NCBI GenBank assembly: GCA_002007315.1
Contig: LNZQ01000182.1
Location: 1 to 59,631, forward strand
Source of the DNA: Epulopiscium sp. Nele67-Bin004
Lineage (GTDB): Bacteria > Bacillota_A > Clostridia > Lachnospirales > Cellulosilyticaceae
Length of the DNA: 59,631 nt
Direction: 5' to 3'
Below are positions 46,404-55,765 of the stretch, in pieces; the stretch's first letter is position 1; each line of letters begins with the position of its first letter. A program made the translations under genes and the position numbers. Under the pieces are notes generated by a model, which was not told where the DNA came from, searched no databases, and saw only the letters and a list, made by a program, of their open reading frames with translations.

Positions 46404-47357
46404 ATGAATAATAAAAAATTTACGGCAATGATAGGAATGTTAGGGATATCTGTGATGTTGGCAGGGTGTTCAAGCGGTGCAGATACAGTTTTGGCAAGCG
46501 GTGAAGAACTAGGTGAAGAACTAAAAGAAGAAAAAATAGCAGTGAAATCCGTTGAAGATAGAACAGAAAAAAGTAGCGAAAAGCCTAGCAATCAAGAGTT
46601 AGAAGAAGATGAAGTTGAGGATATTGTGGTATCAAAAGAAACTGCAAAAGAAGATTTGGAAAAACTAGCGACAGAAATAGCAGAAGAAGCTGAAAAGTTG
46701 GAAGAACCTCAAGTTGAAGAAACTAAAGAAGAACAAGTGGTAGAGGAACAGGAAGATACTGCGAATTTAGAGGCAGAGCAAGCGGCAGCGGAAAAAGCAG
46801 AAGCTGAAAAATTAGCGGCAGAGCAAGCGGCAGCGGAAAAAGCAGAAGCTGAAAAGTTAGCGGCAGAGCAAGCGGCAGCGGAAAAAGCAGAAGCTGAAAA
46901 ATTAGCAGCGGAGCAAGCAGCAGCGGAAAAAGCAGAAGCTGATAGAATTGCAGCAGAGCAAGCAGCAGCTGAAGCAGTAGTTAGTAAATCTTTAAGTGAT
47001 TTATACATCGGAATGATTATGACAGATGAAATAATAGCAGGACTTGGAACGCCAACGCAACAATATACAGCACCAAGTTGTCACGGAAGTGGAACGGACA
47101 CGATATACATCTATCCAAATTTTGGGCTAAACATATATGAAAACGACGGTTCAAAACTGTATATTATAGAACTTTACAATGCGAACGTATCAACGCCACA
47201 AGGTGCTAAAGTTGGTATGAGTAAAGCTGAGATTATTAGCATATATGGTAGTAGTTATGATGAGTTTGGAACAATTATATCATACACAACAGGCGGGCAA
47301 CGTTATGACTTTACTTTAGATGGAAACGGTATAGTAACGTTTATTGAAATTTTCTAG
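46404..47357 (+). CDS. Lipoprotein with Ala/Glu coiled-coil repeats
   Basis: A 317-residue lipoprotein: lipobox SVMLAGC with Cys at about 22, an acidic linker, four 15-residue repeats of the type AEQAAAEKAEAEKLA (about 124-190) forming a long TolA-like helix, and a C-terminal globular domain of about 120 residues (SLSDLYIGM..., IGMSKAEIISIYGSSYDEFG). The C-terminal domain has a two-fold repeat of G.xx.EII..YG, a pattern seen in small clostridial exported proteins of unknown function. It may act as a spacer carrying a binding domain across the wall. Third gene of the operon, 21 bp after the AlgX-like gene. Confidence 0.8.
   Translation: MNNKKFTAMIGMLGISVMLAGCSSGADTVLASGEELGEELKEEKIAVKSVEDRTEKSSEKPSNQELEEDEVEDIVVSKETAKEDLEKLATEIAEEAEKLEEPQVEETKEEQVVEEQEDTANLEAEQAAAEKAEAEKLAAEQAAAEKAEAEKLAAEQAAAEKAEAEKLAAEQAAAEKAEADRIAAEQAAAEAVVSKSLSDLYIGMIMTDEIIAGLGTPTQQYTAPSCHGSGTDTIYIYPNFGLNIYENDGSKLYIIELYNANVSTPQGAKVGMSKAEIISIYGSSYDEFGTIISYTTGGQRYDFTLDGNGIVTFIEIF
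46773..46976 (+). repeat. 45-bp tandem repeats
   Basis: Four full copies (starts 46773, 46818, 46863, 46908) plus a partial one. The first two units are almost identical at the DNA level, so expansion or loss of units is likely between strains; each unit adds 15 residues in frame. Confidence 0.9.
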
Positions 47358-47377
47358 GTGTTAAATAGGAGGAAGTT

Positions 47378-48820
47378 ATGAAATTATATGCTATTTTGGC
47401 GGCTTTTATGGTGGCAACGCCTATCGCTGTTTATGCAACTGAAGCAACAGAGGAAACTAGTGTTGTTGAAATAGAAGAAGCAGAAACAGAAGACGAAGTG
47501 GAAACAGATGAGGAAATCGAAACAGAAGACGAAGTGGAAACAGAAGACGAGGTAGAAATAGATGAAGAAACAGAAACAGAAGACGAAGCGGAAACAGAAG
47601 ACGAAGTAGAAATAGATGAAGAAACAGAAACAGATGAGGAAATCGAAACAGAAGACGAAGCGGAAACAGAAGACGAAGTAGAAATAGATGAAGAAACAGA
47701 AACAGAAGAAGAAGTAGAAACAGAAGACGAAGTGGAAATAGACGAAGAAGTAGAAACTGAAGACGAAGTAGAACAAGAGCTTATAATCGGTTGGTATACA
47801 GCAGACGGAAAAACCTACTACAATAACGAAGAAGGTCAGCCTGTAACAGGGCAACAAACTATTGGCGGAAACATCTACTATTTTTATGATGATTACAGTA
47901 TGGCTATCGATACAACAGTCGGAATGTATACGTTTAACTCTGAAGGAATTGGTAAAAAAGACATCGCAAATATATACAATTTAGATGCTTATTTAATAGA
48001 TATTTTATCTACATATGGATCAGACCCTGAAAATATAGCAAATGCTGCAAACAAAATGCTGACGTATAGATATATGCTTGAAACAGGAAGTACTGCTTCG
48101 GACGCTGCATATGCTATAAACAATCGTAAAGGTGCATGTTACCAATATGCAGCACTAACTCATGAGCTTATGATGCAGGCAGGATATGAGTCACAATATA
48201 TAGTTGGAATAGGTCGTCTAGGAAGTGAACATTCTTGGGTAGCCGTTAAATATGATGATGGTTTTTGGTATTTCTTTGACCCTATATATAGAAACAACAA
48301 ATATACGCAACAAGAAATTATCAACCTTGGATTTAGCTGGGACAGAAGTTTGACACCTCAACCAACAGATTTGACAGCAAGTCCAACAACTGCTCAACCG
48401 TATGTTTATGTGCATGTGGAAGAAGTTATCGAAATTCCTATGGAAGATATGCCTGTAAAAGTTAATGGTGAAGAATTTACTTCAAGGTCGTATGCAATAG
48501 ACAACACAAATTATATTGCGATTAGAGATTTTGCAGCAGTGATGGAAGACACATCAAAATCTTTTTATGTTGGCTGGGACGAGGAAACCTCAACGATAGA
48601 GCTAGTTTCTTATAGTGAAACAACGACAAATATTACATCAACTGAAGTTGAAAATGAGCTTTTAGGAATGTCAAATATACTTAAAGATGGTGAAGAATTT
48701 GAACTTCAAACATATTCTGTTGAAGGAACTACGTATTTTAAAATAAGAGATTTGTCAGGACTATTTAGTATAAACATTGACTGGACAGCCGAAGATGGAA
48801 TAATAATAGTAACAGAATAA
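47378..48820 (+). CDS. Exported transglutaminase-like protein with acidic repeat stalk and wall-binding modules
   Basis: 480 residues. Signal peptide about 1-20; a very acidic repeat region about 25-130 built from EVETEDEVEIDEETETEDEA-like units; two aromatic wall-binding-type repeats (GWYTADGKTYYNNEEGQPVTG and the next, about 135-175); a transglutaminase-like papain fold with Cys (KGACYQYA, about 253), His (EHSWVAV, about 284) and Asp (FFDPIYRN, about 300); then a copper-amine-oxidase-N-type stalk domain (VKVNGEEF...YIAIRDFAAVM) about 365-480. It may cross-link or cleave wall or surface proteins. Last gene of the operon, 20 bp after the lipoprotein gene and closed by a terminator. Confidence 0.85.
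   Translation: MKLYAILAAFMVATPIAVYATEATEETSVVEIEEAETEDEVETDEEIETEDEVETEDEVEIDEETETEDEAETEDEVEIDEETETDEEIETEDEAETEDEVEIDEETETEEEVETEDEVEIDEEVETEDEVEQELIIGWYTADGKTYYNNEEGQPVTGQQTIGGNIYYFYDDYSMAIDTTVGMYTFNSEGIGKKDIANIYNLDAYLIDILSTYGSDPENIANAANKMLTYRYMLETGSTASDAAYAINNRKGACYQYAALTHELMMQAGYESQYIVGIGRLGSEHSWVAVKYDDGFWYFFDPIYRNNKYTQQEIINLGFSWDRSLTPQPTDLTASPTTAQPYVYVHVEEVIEIPMEDMPVKVNGEEFTSRSYAIDNTNYIAIRDFAAVMEDTSKSFYVGWDEETSTIELVSYSETTTNITSTEVENELLGMSNILKDGEEFELQTYSVEGTTYFKIRDLSGLFSINIDWTAEDGIIIVTE
47484..47772 (+). repeat. Acidic-coding DNA repeats
   Basis: Interleaved 18-bp and longer units (GAAACAGAAGACGAAG, GTAGAAATAGATGAAGAA) repeated about ten times, in frame, encoding an Asp/Glu/Thr/Val stalk. 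Confidence 0.85.
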
Positions 48821-48826
48821 ATAATT

Positions 48827-48860
48827 AAAAGCTTATAGCGAAAAAACTATAAGCTTTTTT
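48827..48860 (+). terminator. Intrinsic terminator
   Basis: Stem AAAAGCTTATAG/CTATAAGCTTTT with an 8-nt loop, then TT and an A/T tail. Confidence 0.9.
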
Positions 48861-48912
48861 ATTTTGTATGTATAATAAGTTGAAAGATGGAAATACTCTA
48901 ATTACCAAGAAG

Positions 48913-51216
48913 TTATAGAAGTTTTATAAATTCTGCCCAAACAACTGGTTTTGAGAAGTAGTAACCTTGTATCAATCCAAATTCACGCAATTTGTCAAAT
49001 TGTTCTTGAGTTTCAACACCTTCCAAAATCATTTCCATACCTAACGCCTTAGAAATAAGGTTTATACCATATATAATAGCATAATCTTTTTCAGTAGCGT
49101 TATCAACAAAGATTTTATCAATTTTGATTATATTCAAACTATATTCTTTAAGATAACTAAATGATGAATAACCAGTACCAAAGTCATCTAATGCTAAATG
49201 AATACCTAATTGTTGAAGTAGACGTATATTTTGTTTAACTACACCACGGTCTTCAAGTAAAATACCTTCAGTAATTTCAAAACAAATGTAACTATAATCA
49301 ATATCATACTTATCTAAAATTTGCTTTGCATTCGGAACAAAGTTCTCCTCCATCAACTGAATAGGAGAAATATTTATAGATATTTGTACGGGATTGCCGA
49401 TATCAAACAATGTTTTTAAATCTTTTGCAACTCGTTCAATAATCCAGTTGCCAAGATCAATAATCATGCGAGTTTGCTCAGCCACGTATATAAATTCGTT
49501 TGGAGGAACAAAGCCTATATCTTTACTAAACCAACGTATTAGGGCTTCAGCTTTTTTTACCTTTTTATTTTTATTTATAATAGGCTGATAATTAATAACA
49601 AATTCGTCGGTTTCAATAGCATCTTTTAAAAATTCTTTAATACGTTGTTCGCTAATATATTTATCATAAACAGCATTATCGTATAACAATAGATTTAGTG
49701 TATTGTCTTCCTTAGATTTTTTAAGCATAACATAGATTTTGGCTATCATATCATCTTCGCAAGTGCAATGATGTGGGCTAATAACCCCGACTGCGTTAAA
49801 TTCAAGCTGTATAGGTTTTTTGTCAGGATAAAGTAGGGGTTCGGCGATTATAGATAAAAATCGTTGTTCATAAAAACTATGAAAACTTTGGTTAATTCGA
49901 TTTGTTTCAATCATAACAAGAAATTCATCGCCAGAATATCTGATTACTGTACCATCTGTATCTTCTATAGCGTTTTGGAGTGATTTGCTAATATCGATTA
50001 ATACTTGATCACCAATTGAGTCACCACAAGCATCATTTATGCCTTTAAAGTTTTTGATGTCTAACAACATTACTATAAAAGAAGTTTCGGTGCTAGTATA
50101 GTTTTGAAACAAAATTTTAAACATTTTTCGGTTAGGTAAATTAGTCAATTCATCATAATATAAAAGATATTTAATTTTTTTTGGTAGATTATATTCAATA
50201 AATTTAGCCATTTCCTCAACTCGGCTTATACCAACGCCGTAATCAGGATAACTTTCGCCCAGTTCTTCTATAATATGAACTAAACTTTTAATAGCCGAAA
50301 AAATAGGTTTTAAAACTAAAGATGAAACAATTAATATAACGATAGTAATTCCAAAAGTAAGCGTATAAATTCTAGATATAACAAAACTATTATTTTCAGA
50401 CACTAAAATATTTGAGTTGATAGTATCTAAATTAATAACTAGTGTAAGTAGAGCATCGGTTGAACCAATCTTATAGTTAATAGCATTAACATTATCTTCT
50501 TGATAAATAGCACTAATATCAAAGTTAGGATCAGTTGAAAACATAAGCTCATCATCTCTTAAATATATAATACCACTGCTAAACTGTATAAACAAATCAA
50601 TATCTGCGATACGATAGTCTTCTCTAAGTTCATAAAGCAATTTATCTAAAGCGATATTTAATAAAATAGCTCCTAGGGGTTCACCAGTAATAGGATCAAT
50701 TATAAATTTGACTATACTACTTGTTAATTCATTATGGCTATAACTTCGGTACACATTTGTCACAATAGCATCGTTTAAGTACAACATTTCTTCTTTAAAC
50801 CACGGTCTATCAAACACGAAATAATTCTCAACTATTTCCGAATCTGACACAATAAATTCGCCCGATATACTAACAACGGATATGGAACGAATAAAGCTTA
50901 GGTTTGACATTATATAAGTAAAATTATGGAGAGTATCGCAGAGTGTTTCTGTATATTGAGTGCTATAGCCATTAGTTTTGGCATCTTGAAGAGTAGAAAT
51001 TATTTCTTTATGATCTGCCAAAGAATTTGCAGTATCTTTTAGCAAGTCTATATCATCAAATAAATCAATGATTATATCTTCAGCTTGCATATCGCTTATA
51101 AATTGGGAACTATTATTGCTTATAATCGCTATAGAAGTAGTGGTCATATATATTACCACTGATATAAACAATAATCCAACTATAAGAAATTTGGAGTCGA
51201 TCAATTTTATTTTCAT
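48913..51216 (-). CDS. Membrane GGDEF-EAL protein (probable c-di-GMP phosphodiesterase)
   Basis: 767 residues; the ATG at 51216 follows AAAGGGGG. Membrane helix 1 about 10-28, an extracellular Cache-type sensor about 33-275, membrane helix 2 about 275-297, then GGDEF (about 350-500) and EAL (about 510-767). The cyclase motif is SGDEF (about 426), a variant that may bind GTP but is often inactive or weak. The EAL part is complete: EALIRW (about 556), EITEG, DDFGTGYSS (about 675) and EGVET, so cleavage of c-di-GMP is expected. It balances the cyclase at 27539 and lies between the acetylation operon and an alginate-lyase-family gene. Confidence 0.93.
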   Translation of the reverse strand: MKIKLIDSKFLIVGLLFISVVIYMTTTSIAIISNNSSQFISDMQAEDIIIDLFDDIDLLKDTANSLADHKEIISTLQDAKTNGYSTQYTETLCDTLHNFTYIMSNLSFIRSISVVSISGEFIVSDSEIVENYFVFDRPWFKEEMLYLNDAIVTNVYRSYSHNELTSSIVKFIIDPITGEPLGAILLNIALDKLLYELREDYRIADIDLFIQFSSGIIYLRDDELMFSTDPNFDISAIYQEDNVNAINYKIGSTDALLTLVINLDTINSNILVSENNSFVISRIYTLTFGITIVILIVSSLVLKPIFSAIKSLVHIIEELGESYPDYGVGISRVEEMAKFIEYNLPKKIKYLLYYDELTNLPNRKMFKILFQNYTSTETSFIVMLLDIKNFKGINDACGDSIGDQVLIDISKSLQNAIEDTDGTVIRYSGDEFLVMIETNRINQSFHSFYEQRFLSIIAEPLLYPDKKPIQLEFNAVGVISPHHCTCEDDMIAKIYVMLKKSKEDNTLNLLLYDNAVYDKYISEQRIKEFLKDAIETDEFVINYQPIINKNKKVKKAEALIRWFSKDIGFVPPNEFIYVAEQTRMIIDLGNWIIERVAKDLKTLFDIGNPVQISINISPIQLMEENFVPNAKQILDKYDIDYSYICFEITEGILLEDRGVVKQNIRLLQQLGIHLALDDFGTGYSSFSYLKEYSLNIIKIDKIFVDNATEKDYAIIYGINLISKALGMEMILEGVETQEQFDKLREFGLIQGYYFSKPVVWAEFIKLL

Positions 51217-51381
51217 TTTGTTCCCCCTTTGAAAATAGTAGTACCCTAATTTTAACATATGTACATAATAATAGTCTATAACAAATATTTTGTATAATTT
51301 GTTATAGAAAATAAACTTATAGCGTTTAAACTGTAAATATGTTATAATAAACTTATATTATATTAAATTGGGGGTTATACA

Positions 51382-52530
51382 ATGGAAAATACTACGTTAT
51401 ACAAAAAGTATTGTGTAGATTTTAATCAAAATTTTTACACATACACTCGTGAAGAACTTGAACAATTTAAAGAAAAGCTTACACCAGACCAAATCTCTGA
51501 CATGGCTAACATCGTAGAAGAAATTTTTACTTATGGAGTACAATCAGTTACGTTTGATCGTCCTGATTTTGTAAGCCAACTTGACAAGCATCAATATTTT
51601 AGTTTGTCATCTTATTTTTATCCAGACACAGATCCAACAAAAGAATGGATTCGTAAAGATGGACATGTTAATCCAGAGTCTATAATGTATGCTAAAAGTG
51701 GACTTCGTAAAACTTCAATGGTATTAAACTTAGGGTCAATTATGTATTATCTTACTGGAGATAAAAAATACTATGAGCTTATGAAAGAGCATATCAAAAG
51801 CTTTTTCTTAAATGAAGAAACTAAAATGTTACCAAACTTAAACTATGCACAAATAGTTGTAAATCATCCTAAATATGGGACAGGCAGAGGGTCTGGTATT
51901 GTTGACTTCTCATCAAATATGGGATATGCATTTGTTATGATTAAACACCTATATGACTTAGGAATGTTTGAAGAAGATTTATATAACGACTTAAAAGCTT
52001 GGACAAAAGAATTACTTGTGTGGCTTGAAACACATCCAAATGCACATTTTGAGCGTGACACTATGAATAACCACGGTACAATATTTATGTTGCTTATGAC
52101 TCAGCTTTACTTTTTTGTAGGTGAACTTGATGAGAAAAAAGATTCACTTATTGCTGGTGTAAATAAACACCTAGTTCAAATTGATGAAGAAGGTCGTATG
52201 GATGAAGAACTACTTAGAACTAGAGCACTTGCTTATTCTGCGATGAACTTTAAATCGTATGTTGATGCGTATAAATTACTTGATGTAAACTATGTTGAAA
52301 TTGAAGCTTTGAAAAATGCATTCAAATTCTTATTGCCAGTTTATAACAATGAAATCACAATTCAAGACGTTAAAGTTTCGGATAATGGCGAACTTAGAGG
52401 GTGTGAACAAATGGAAGGAACGTATCCTGAGCACTTTAAGTTATATTTAATGCATCTAGCAAAAAACTTTGGACTTGATTTGAAAGTTGAAAGTTCTGAA
52501 GACGTACACTACAAGTATTTATTTTTGTAA
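51382..52530 (+). CDS. Alginate-lyase-family (PL5-like fold) protein without signal peptide
   Basis: 382 residues. Central and C-terminal parts match the alginate lyase family (alpha/alpha barrel): LPNLNYAQIVVNHPKYGTG, GRGSGIVDFS, the catalytic NNHG (about 229-232) and RTRALAYSAMNF (about 278-289, Arg and Tyr). Homologs act on polyuronic acids, usually outside the cell; here the N-terminus is polar (MENTTLYKKYCVDFNQNF) with no signal, so it is either cytoplasmic, acting on imported oligosaccharide, or exported another way. Ribosome site GGGGGTT. Confidence 0.8.
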   Translation: MENTTLYKKYCVDFNQNFYTYTREELEQFKEKLTPDQISDMANIVEEIFTYGVQSVTFDRPDFVSQLDKHQYFSLSSYFYPDTDPTKEWIRKDGHVNPESIMYAKSGLRKTSMVLNLGSIMYYLTGDKKYYELMKEHIKSFFLNEETKMLPNLNYAQIVVNHPKYGTGRGSGIVDFSSNMGYAFVMIKHLYDLGMFEEDLYNDLKAWTKELLVWLETHPNAHFERDTMNNHGTIFMLLMTQLYFFVGELDEKKDSLIAGVNKHLVQIDEEGRMDEELLRTRALAYSAMNFKSYVDAYKLLDVNYVEIEALKNAFKFLLPVYNNEITIQDVKVSDNGELRGCEQMEGTYPEHFKLYLMHLAKNFGLDLKVESSEDVHYKYLFL

Positions 52531-52535
52531 GAACT

Positions 52536-52563
52536 AGGGGTCACATAAAGTGACTCCTTTTTT
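52536..52563 (+). terminator. Intrinsic terminator
   Basis: Stem AGGGGTCAC/GTGACTCCT with a 5-nt loop, then TTTTT, after the lyase gene. Confidence 0.85.
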
Positions 52564-52580
52564 AATGAGGGAGGATATTT

Positions 52581-53459
52581 ATGCAAATCAAATATGATGA
52601 TAAACAACAAGAGATAAAAATTAACGTTGAACAACAAACTACAGATAATTCTATTCAAGAATATAAAATAGCAGCAAAAACAGGTGATATAGCATCTCAA
52701 TATGCTCTTGGAATTTGCTATGAAAAAGGAATTGGAACGCCAGTAAATAAACGATTTTCTCTAAGATGGTATACAGAAGCAGCAAATAAAGGACATAGTG
52801 AAGCTCAGTATAAATTAGGGAAATATTTTGCAGAGGGCATCGGGGTGAAAAAGAATAAAACTACAGCTTTTAAATGGTATATAAAAGCGGCAAATTTGGG
52901 TGAAACAAAAGCTCAGTATGAAGTAGCAACTTGCTATAATGAGGGGATAGGAACGCCTAAAAATTTAGAATTAGCAATAAAATGGTATACTGAAGCTGCT
53001 ACAGCTGGTGATGAGTGTGCTCAAGTTGCATTAGCAAACTGCTACAGTGAGGGCATAGGCGTAGAAAAAGACGAGGAACTTGCTATGCAGTGGTATAAAA
53101 AAGCAGCTAAGCAACAATTACCTGAAGCACAATCTAAACTTGCAGATTGCTACAACTATGGAGTGGGTATTAAAGAAAACGAAGAAAAGGCTGTAAAGTG
53201 GTATAAAAAAGCAGCTAAACAAATGGATATATATGCACAAAATAAGTTAGGCGATTGCTATTATTATGGAACTGGCGTTAAAACAAACACAACTAAAGCT
53301 GTGAAATGGTACAAAAGAGCTGCCGAACAAGGTTATGGCGAGGCACAGCATAACTTGGCATTTTGTTTTGAAAAGGGGATAGGAGTAGAGCAAAATACAG
53401 AACAGTCTATAAAATGGTATAAAAAAGCTACAGCACAAGGTTATACTGTAGCAGAATAG
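52581..53459 (+). CDS. Sel1-repeat protein, seven repeats
   Basis: 292 residues, seven consecutive 36-residue Sel1-like repeats (about 31-282), each of the form A...G...AQ..LG.CY..G.GV..N...A..WY.KA. No signal peptide, so cytoplasmic. Sel1 arrays are protein-binding scaffolds, frequent in signalling and in toxin-linked loci. Ribosome site AGGGAGG. It has two smaller relatives at 55889 and 56649. Confidence 0.9.
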   Translation: MQIKYDDKQQEIKINVEQQTTDNSIQEYKIAAKTGDIASQYALGICYEKGIGTPVNKRFSLRWYTEAANKGHSEAQYKLGKYFAEGIGVKKNKTTAFKWYIKAANLGETKAQYEVATCYNEGIGTPKNLELAIKWYTEAATAGDECAQVALANCYSEGIGVEKDEELAMQWYKKAAKQQLPEAQSKLADCYNYGVGIKENEEKAVKWYKKAAKQMDIYAQNKLGDCYYYGTGVKTNTTKAVKWYKRAAEQGYGEAQHNLAFCFEKGIGVEQNTEQSIKWYKKATAQGYTVAE

Positions 53460-53478
53460 GGGCGCAATGCCCTTTTTT
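53458..53478 (+). terminator. Intrinsic terminator
   Basis: Compact stem AGGGGC/GCCCTT with a 5-nt loop, then T run; it lies between convergent genes. Confidence 0.75.
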
Positions 53479-54643
53479 AGATTGCGTTACATTCTAGCTG
53501 AACATCTTCGCTATCTATATACAAAATATATTTTCCAAAACATATTGCAACTTCTTTTACATGATCACTCGGATTTTCTAAATGTTCAACGACAAACCCG
53601 TTTTGCCTAACTGCAGCAAGCTGTATTTCTTCACTTGGGTTTTCGATATATTTAATTGTAAATCCGTCACGCCTCACTGCAGAAAGTTGCACTTCTTCAC
53701 AAGGTTGTTTGATATATTCTATTGAATATGGATTTTGTCTAACAGCAGAAAGTTGCATATCAATAGTAGGATTTTTTATATATCGTATAGAAAAACCGTT
53801 TTGTCTAACAGCAGCAATGCATTCGAGGTCTGTTGGATTAGTAATATACTGTATTAAATTGCCATCTGTTTTTAAAAGTTCAAGATGATCATATTCAGCT
53901 GTTGTACGTGGGGAAATTTCAATCTCGGGTTTTACATCGGCTGGCACATATGAAGTATCATACGTATACAAACTTACTGTATGAGTATTTATCGTTTTGT
54001 TTGAAAATTTATAGGCAAGACGCTCTTGTTCATCATGCGTAGCAAAACACAAAAATATAATCTCTTTGTTGTTTGTATCATTATCGAATTGAAATAAAAT
54101 TCTATCGCTATCATTAAGATAAAATTTATATATATTAGTTCCGTAAAATCTATCGATATGGTAGCCGTTTGGCATATTTAAAATTATATTGTTGCAGTCC
54201 GTCATTTGAGTTTGAAATTTAACAATTTTTTCGATAACGCCAGTGCGTTGGGCTATAGTATCTAAAAAGTTTTTTTCCACTTTTAGTTGAACGTCCATAG
54301 GCAAAACGCTGGAAATTGCCGTAGATGGTATCCATTTTGTTGGTATTAAAAACGACAAAACATTTTTAGATGCTTGATATATGTTATCGTACATATTTTT
54401 TGTTGTTTCCAAAAATAAAATTTCATTGTTATTTGATGTAGTTTTAATAAATGTAAACAATACTTTAGTACCGTTATGCAATTTTAGATAATATGTGTTT
54501 TTGCTATGTGCAGATTTGACTTTGTATGTGCTAGGTAAAGCATTTATGCCATATTTACACATAGCTTGTTTAAATTGTTCTAGCTCAAAAAGTATGTCGG
54601 TTGATTGAACTACATTAGTAAAAAAATTGTGTTGTATAAACAT
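53477..54643 (-). CDS. Protein with two RelE/ParE-like units and 22-residue repeats
   Basis: 388 residues, ATG at 54643 after AAGGAGG. Two similar units fill the N-terminal two thirds: about 20-92 (NTYYLKLHNGTKVLFTF, NNEILFLETT) and about 135-212 (TNIYKFYLNDSDRILFQF, NKEIIFLCFATHDEQERLA). Their strand order and the final acidic-aromatic helix resemble RelE/ParE-superfamily toxins, where the sequence R-I-F...ILFL..HDE.. is typical. Residues about 260-380 are five 22-residue repeats (NGFSIRYIKNPTIDMQLSAVRQ type), resembling DUF4116 repeats. No known antitoxin gene is adjacent. Function inferred only from pattern. Confidence 0.6.
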   Translation of the reverse strand: MFIQHNFFTNVVQSTDILFELEQFKQAMCKYGINALPSTYKVKSAHSKNTYYLKLHNGTKVLFTFIKTTSNNNEILFLETTKNMYDNIYQASKNVLSFLIPTKWIPSTAISSVLPMDVQLKVEKNFLDTIAQRTGVIEKIVKFQTQMTDCNNIILNMPNGYHIDRFYGTNIYKFYLNDSDRILFQFDNDTNNKEIIFLCFATHDEQERLAYKFSNKTINTHTVSLYTYDTSYVPADVKPEIEISPRTTAEYDHLELLKTDGNLIQYITNPTDLECIAAVRQNGFSIRYIKNPTIDMQLSAVRQNPYSIEYIKQPCEEVQLSAVRRDGFTIKYIENPSEEIQLAAVRQNGFVVEHLENPSDHVKEVAICFGKYILYIDSEDVQLECNAI

Positions 54644-54730
54644 AATTCGTCCTCCTTAAATATTTTAGTGTTATTAAATTATTGACAGAGTTTTAAATAA
54701 ATAATCACTAAAATAAATATTTTGGGCTAA

Positions 54731-55765
54731 TTAGTTTACTAATTGTTCGGCTAATTTATCAAAAGAAATGCCATGATCCAATTTTCCATAAATTTCGGTA
54801 CAAGTTTTTAAGTTAGTAAAGCTGCTTATATACTCTCCTAGCTCGGGTGAGTATATTTTTTTGTTATTTTTGGTTGCGGTTATACTAGTTGTTTGACCGT
54901 TTTCTTTTTCTATTGCGTAAGTTAGTTTATCGACTGTTGATAGCTCCGTGTTTACCAGCTCGTACACAGTGATTTCGCCGGAATGATTATCTTGTTGAGT
55001 GGCTATATACAAATAAAAATTACCATCTTTTTCGGCAACAGAAATTTCGGATAAATCATTATCAGAAACGTTGCTAGTTGGTAAAGTGAGTAGTTCAACG
55101 GCTCTATTTTCATAAAGTGTATATATTCCGACCATTTTTGTAGACACATCTTCAACTGTATCCCAATAAAATAACACCAATTCTTCCACGCCATTATTGT
55201 CTATATCGCATAAAAACCCTTCGTTTTCGTATTCGATAGTTGTGATAAATGATTTATATGATTCAACGTCTGCTGGCAAAGGATTTTGCAGTATACGACT
55301 AATATTTGCATCGTTTGCATACAATTGCTTTGAATTGTACTTTGGTATAAACTCAAGTTGATCTCTAGTTGAATTTATTAAAACTGTATACGTTTCGTTG
55401 TCCCAATCAACAGATACGCCAAGCGCCTCAGATACAAACCTAAGCGGAACAAGAGTTGTATCGTTTGCAATAGTTGGAGCGACAGCTAGAGTAGTTTCTA
55501 CACCGTTAATTGTTGCAATAGTGTTATCAATTTGTAATTGAATGTTTATATCTCCCTTGAAAATTGTAATAGTTGGGTTGTCCCAAGTTACAGTTGCTCC
55601 AAGTTGTTCACTTACAAGTCTAACAGGTACGAGGGTTGTAGCATCAATTTGTTGTGTATTAGATGTCATTAAATTGTTATTTATAAGTAAATTAATATGG
55701 GGTGACCCAAAAACATTGATCCCACAAAATAATGTAGCTAATAGCGTAATTCCGAATTTTTTCAT
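54731..55765 (-). CDS. Exported protein with tandem copper-amine-oxidase-N-like (stalk) domains
   Basis: 344 residues; the ATG at 55765 has GGAGG nine bases upstream and gives a signal peptide (about 1-20, MKKFGITLLATLFCGINVFG). Residues about 25-130 form two related units: TLVPVRLVSEQLGATVTWDN and TLVPLRFVSEALGVSVDWDN, the hallmark of this surface domain. The C-terminal two thirds (about 135-344) hold a calcium-like DIDNNGVEELVLFY strand pattern and then an unrecognised beta-rich part. Probably secreted or wall-associated. Confidence 0.83.
   Translation of the reverse strand: MKKFGITLLATLFCGINVFGSPHINLLINNNLMTSNTQQIDATTLVPVRLVSEQLGATVTWDNPTITIFKGDINIQLQIDNTIATINGVETTLAVAPTIANDTTLVPLRFVSEALGVSVDWDNETYTVLINSTRDQLEFIPKYNSKQLYANDANISRILQNPLPADVESYKSFITTIEYENEGFLCDIDNNGVEELVLFYWDTVEDVSTKMVGIYTLYENRAVELLTLPTSNVSDNDLSEISVAEKDGNFYLYIATQQDNHSGEITVYELVNTELSTVDKLTYAIEKENGQTTSITATKNNKKIYSPELGEYISSFTNLKTCTEIYGKLDHGISFDKLAEQLVN

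Noticed and set aside
46709..47008. Ala/Ser/Phe repeat frame on the minus strand
   Set aside because: Shadow of the 45-bp coding repeats of the lipoprotein gene.
47384..47857. Open frame on the minus strand rich in Phe/Tyr/Cys
   Set aside because: It is the reverse complement of the acidic repeat stalk; composition is explained by the repeat and no start signal is present.
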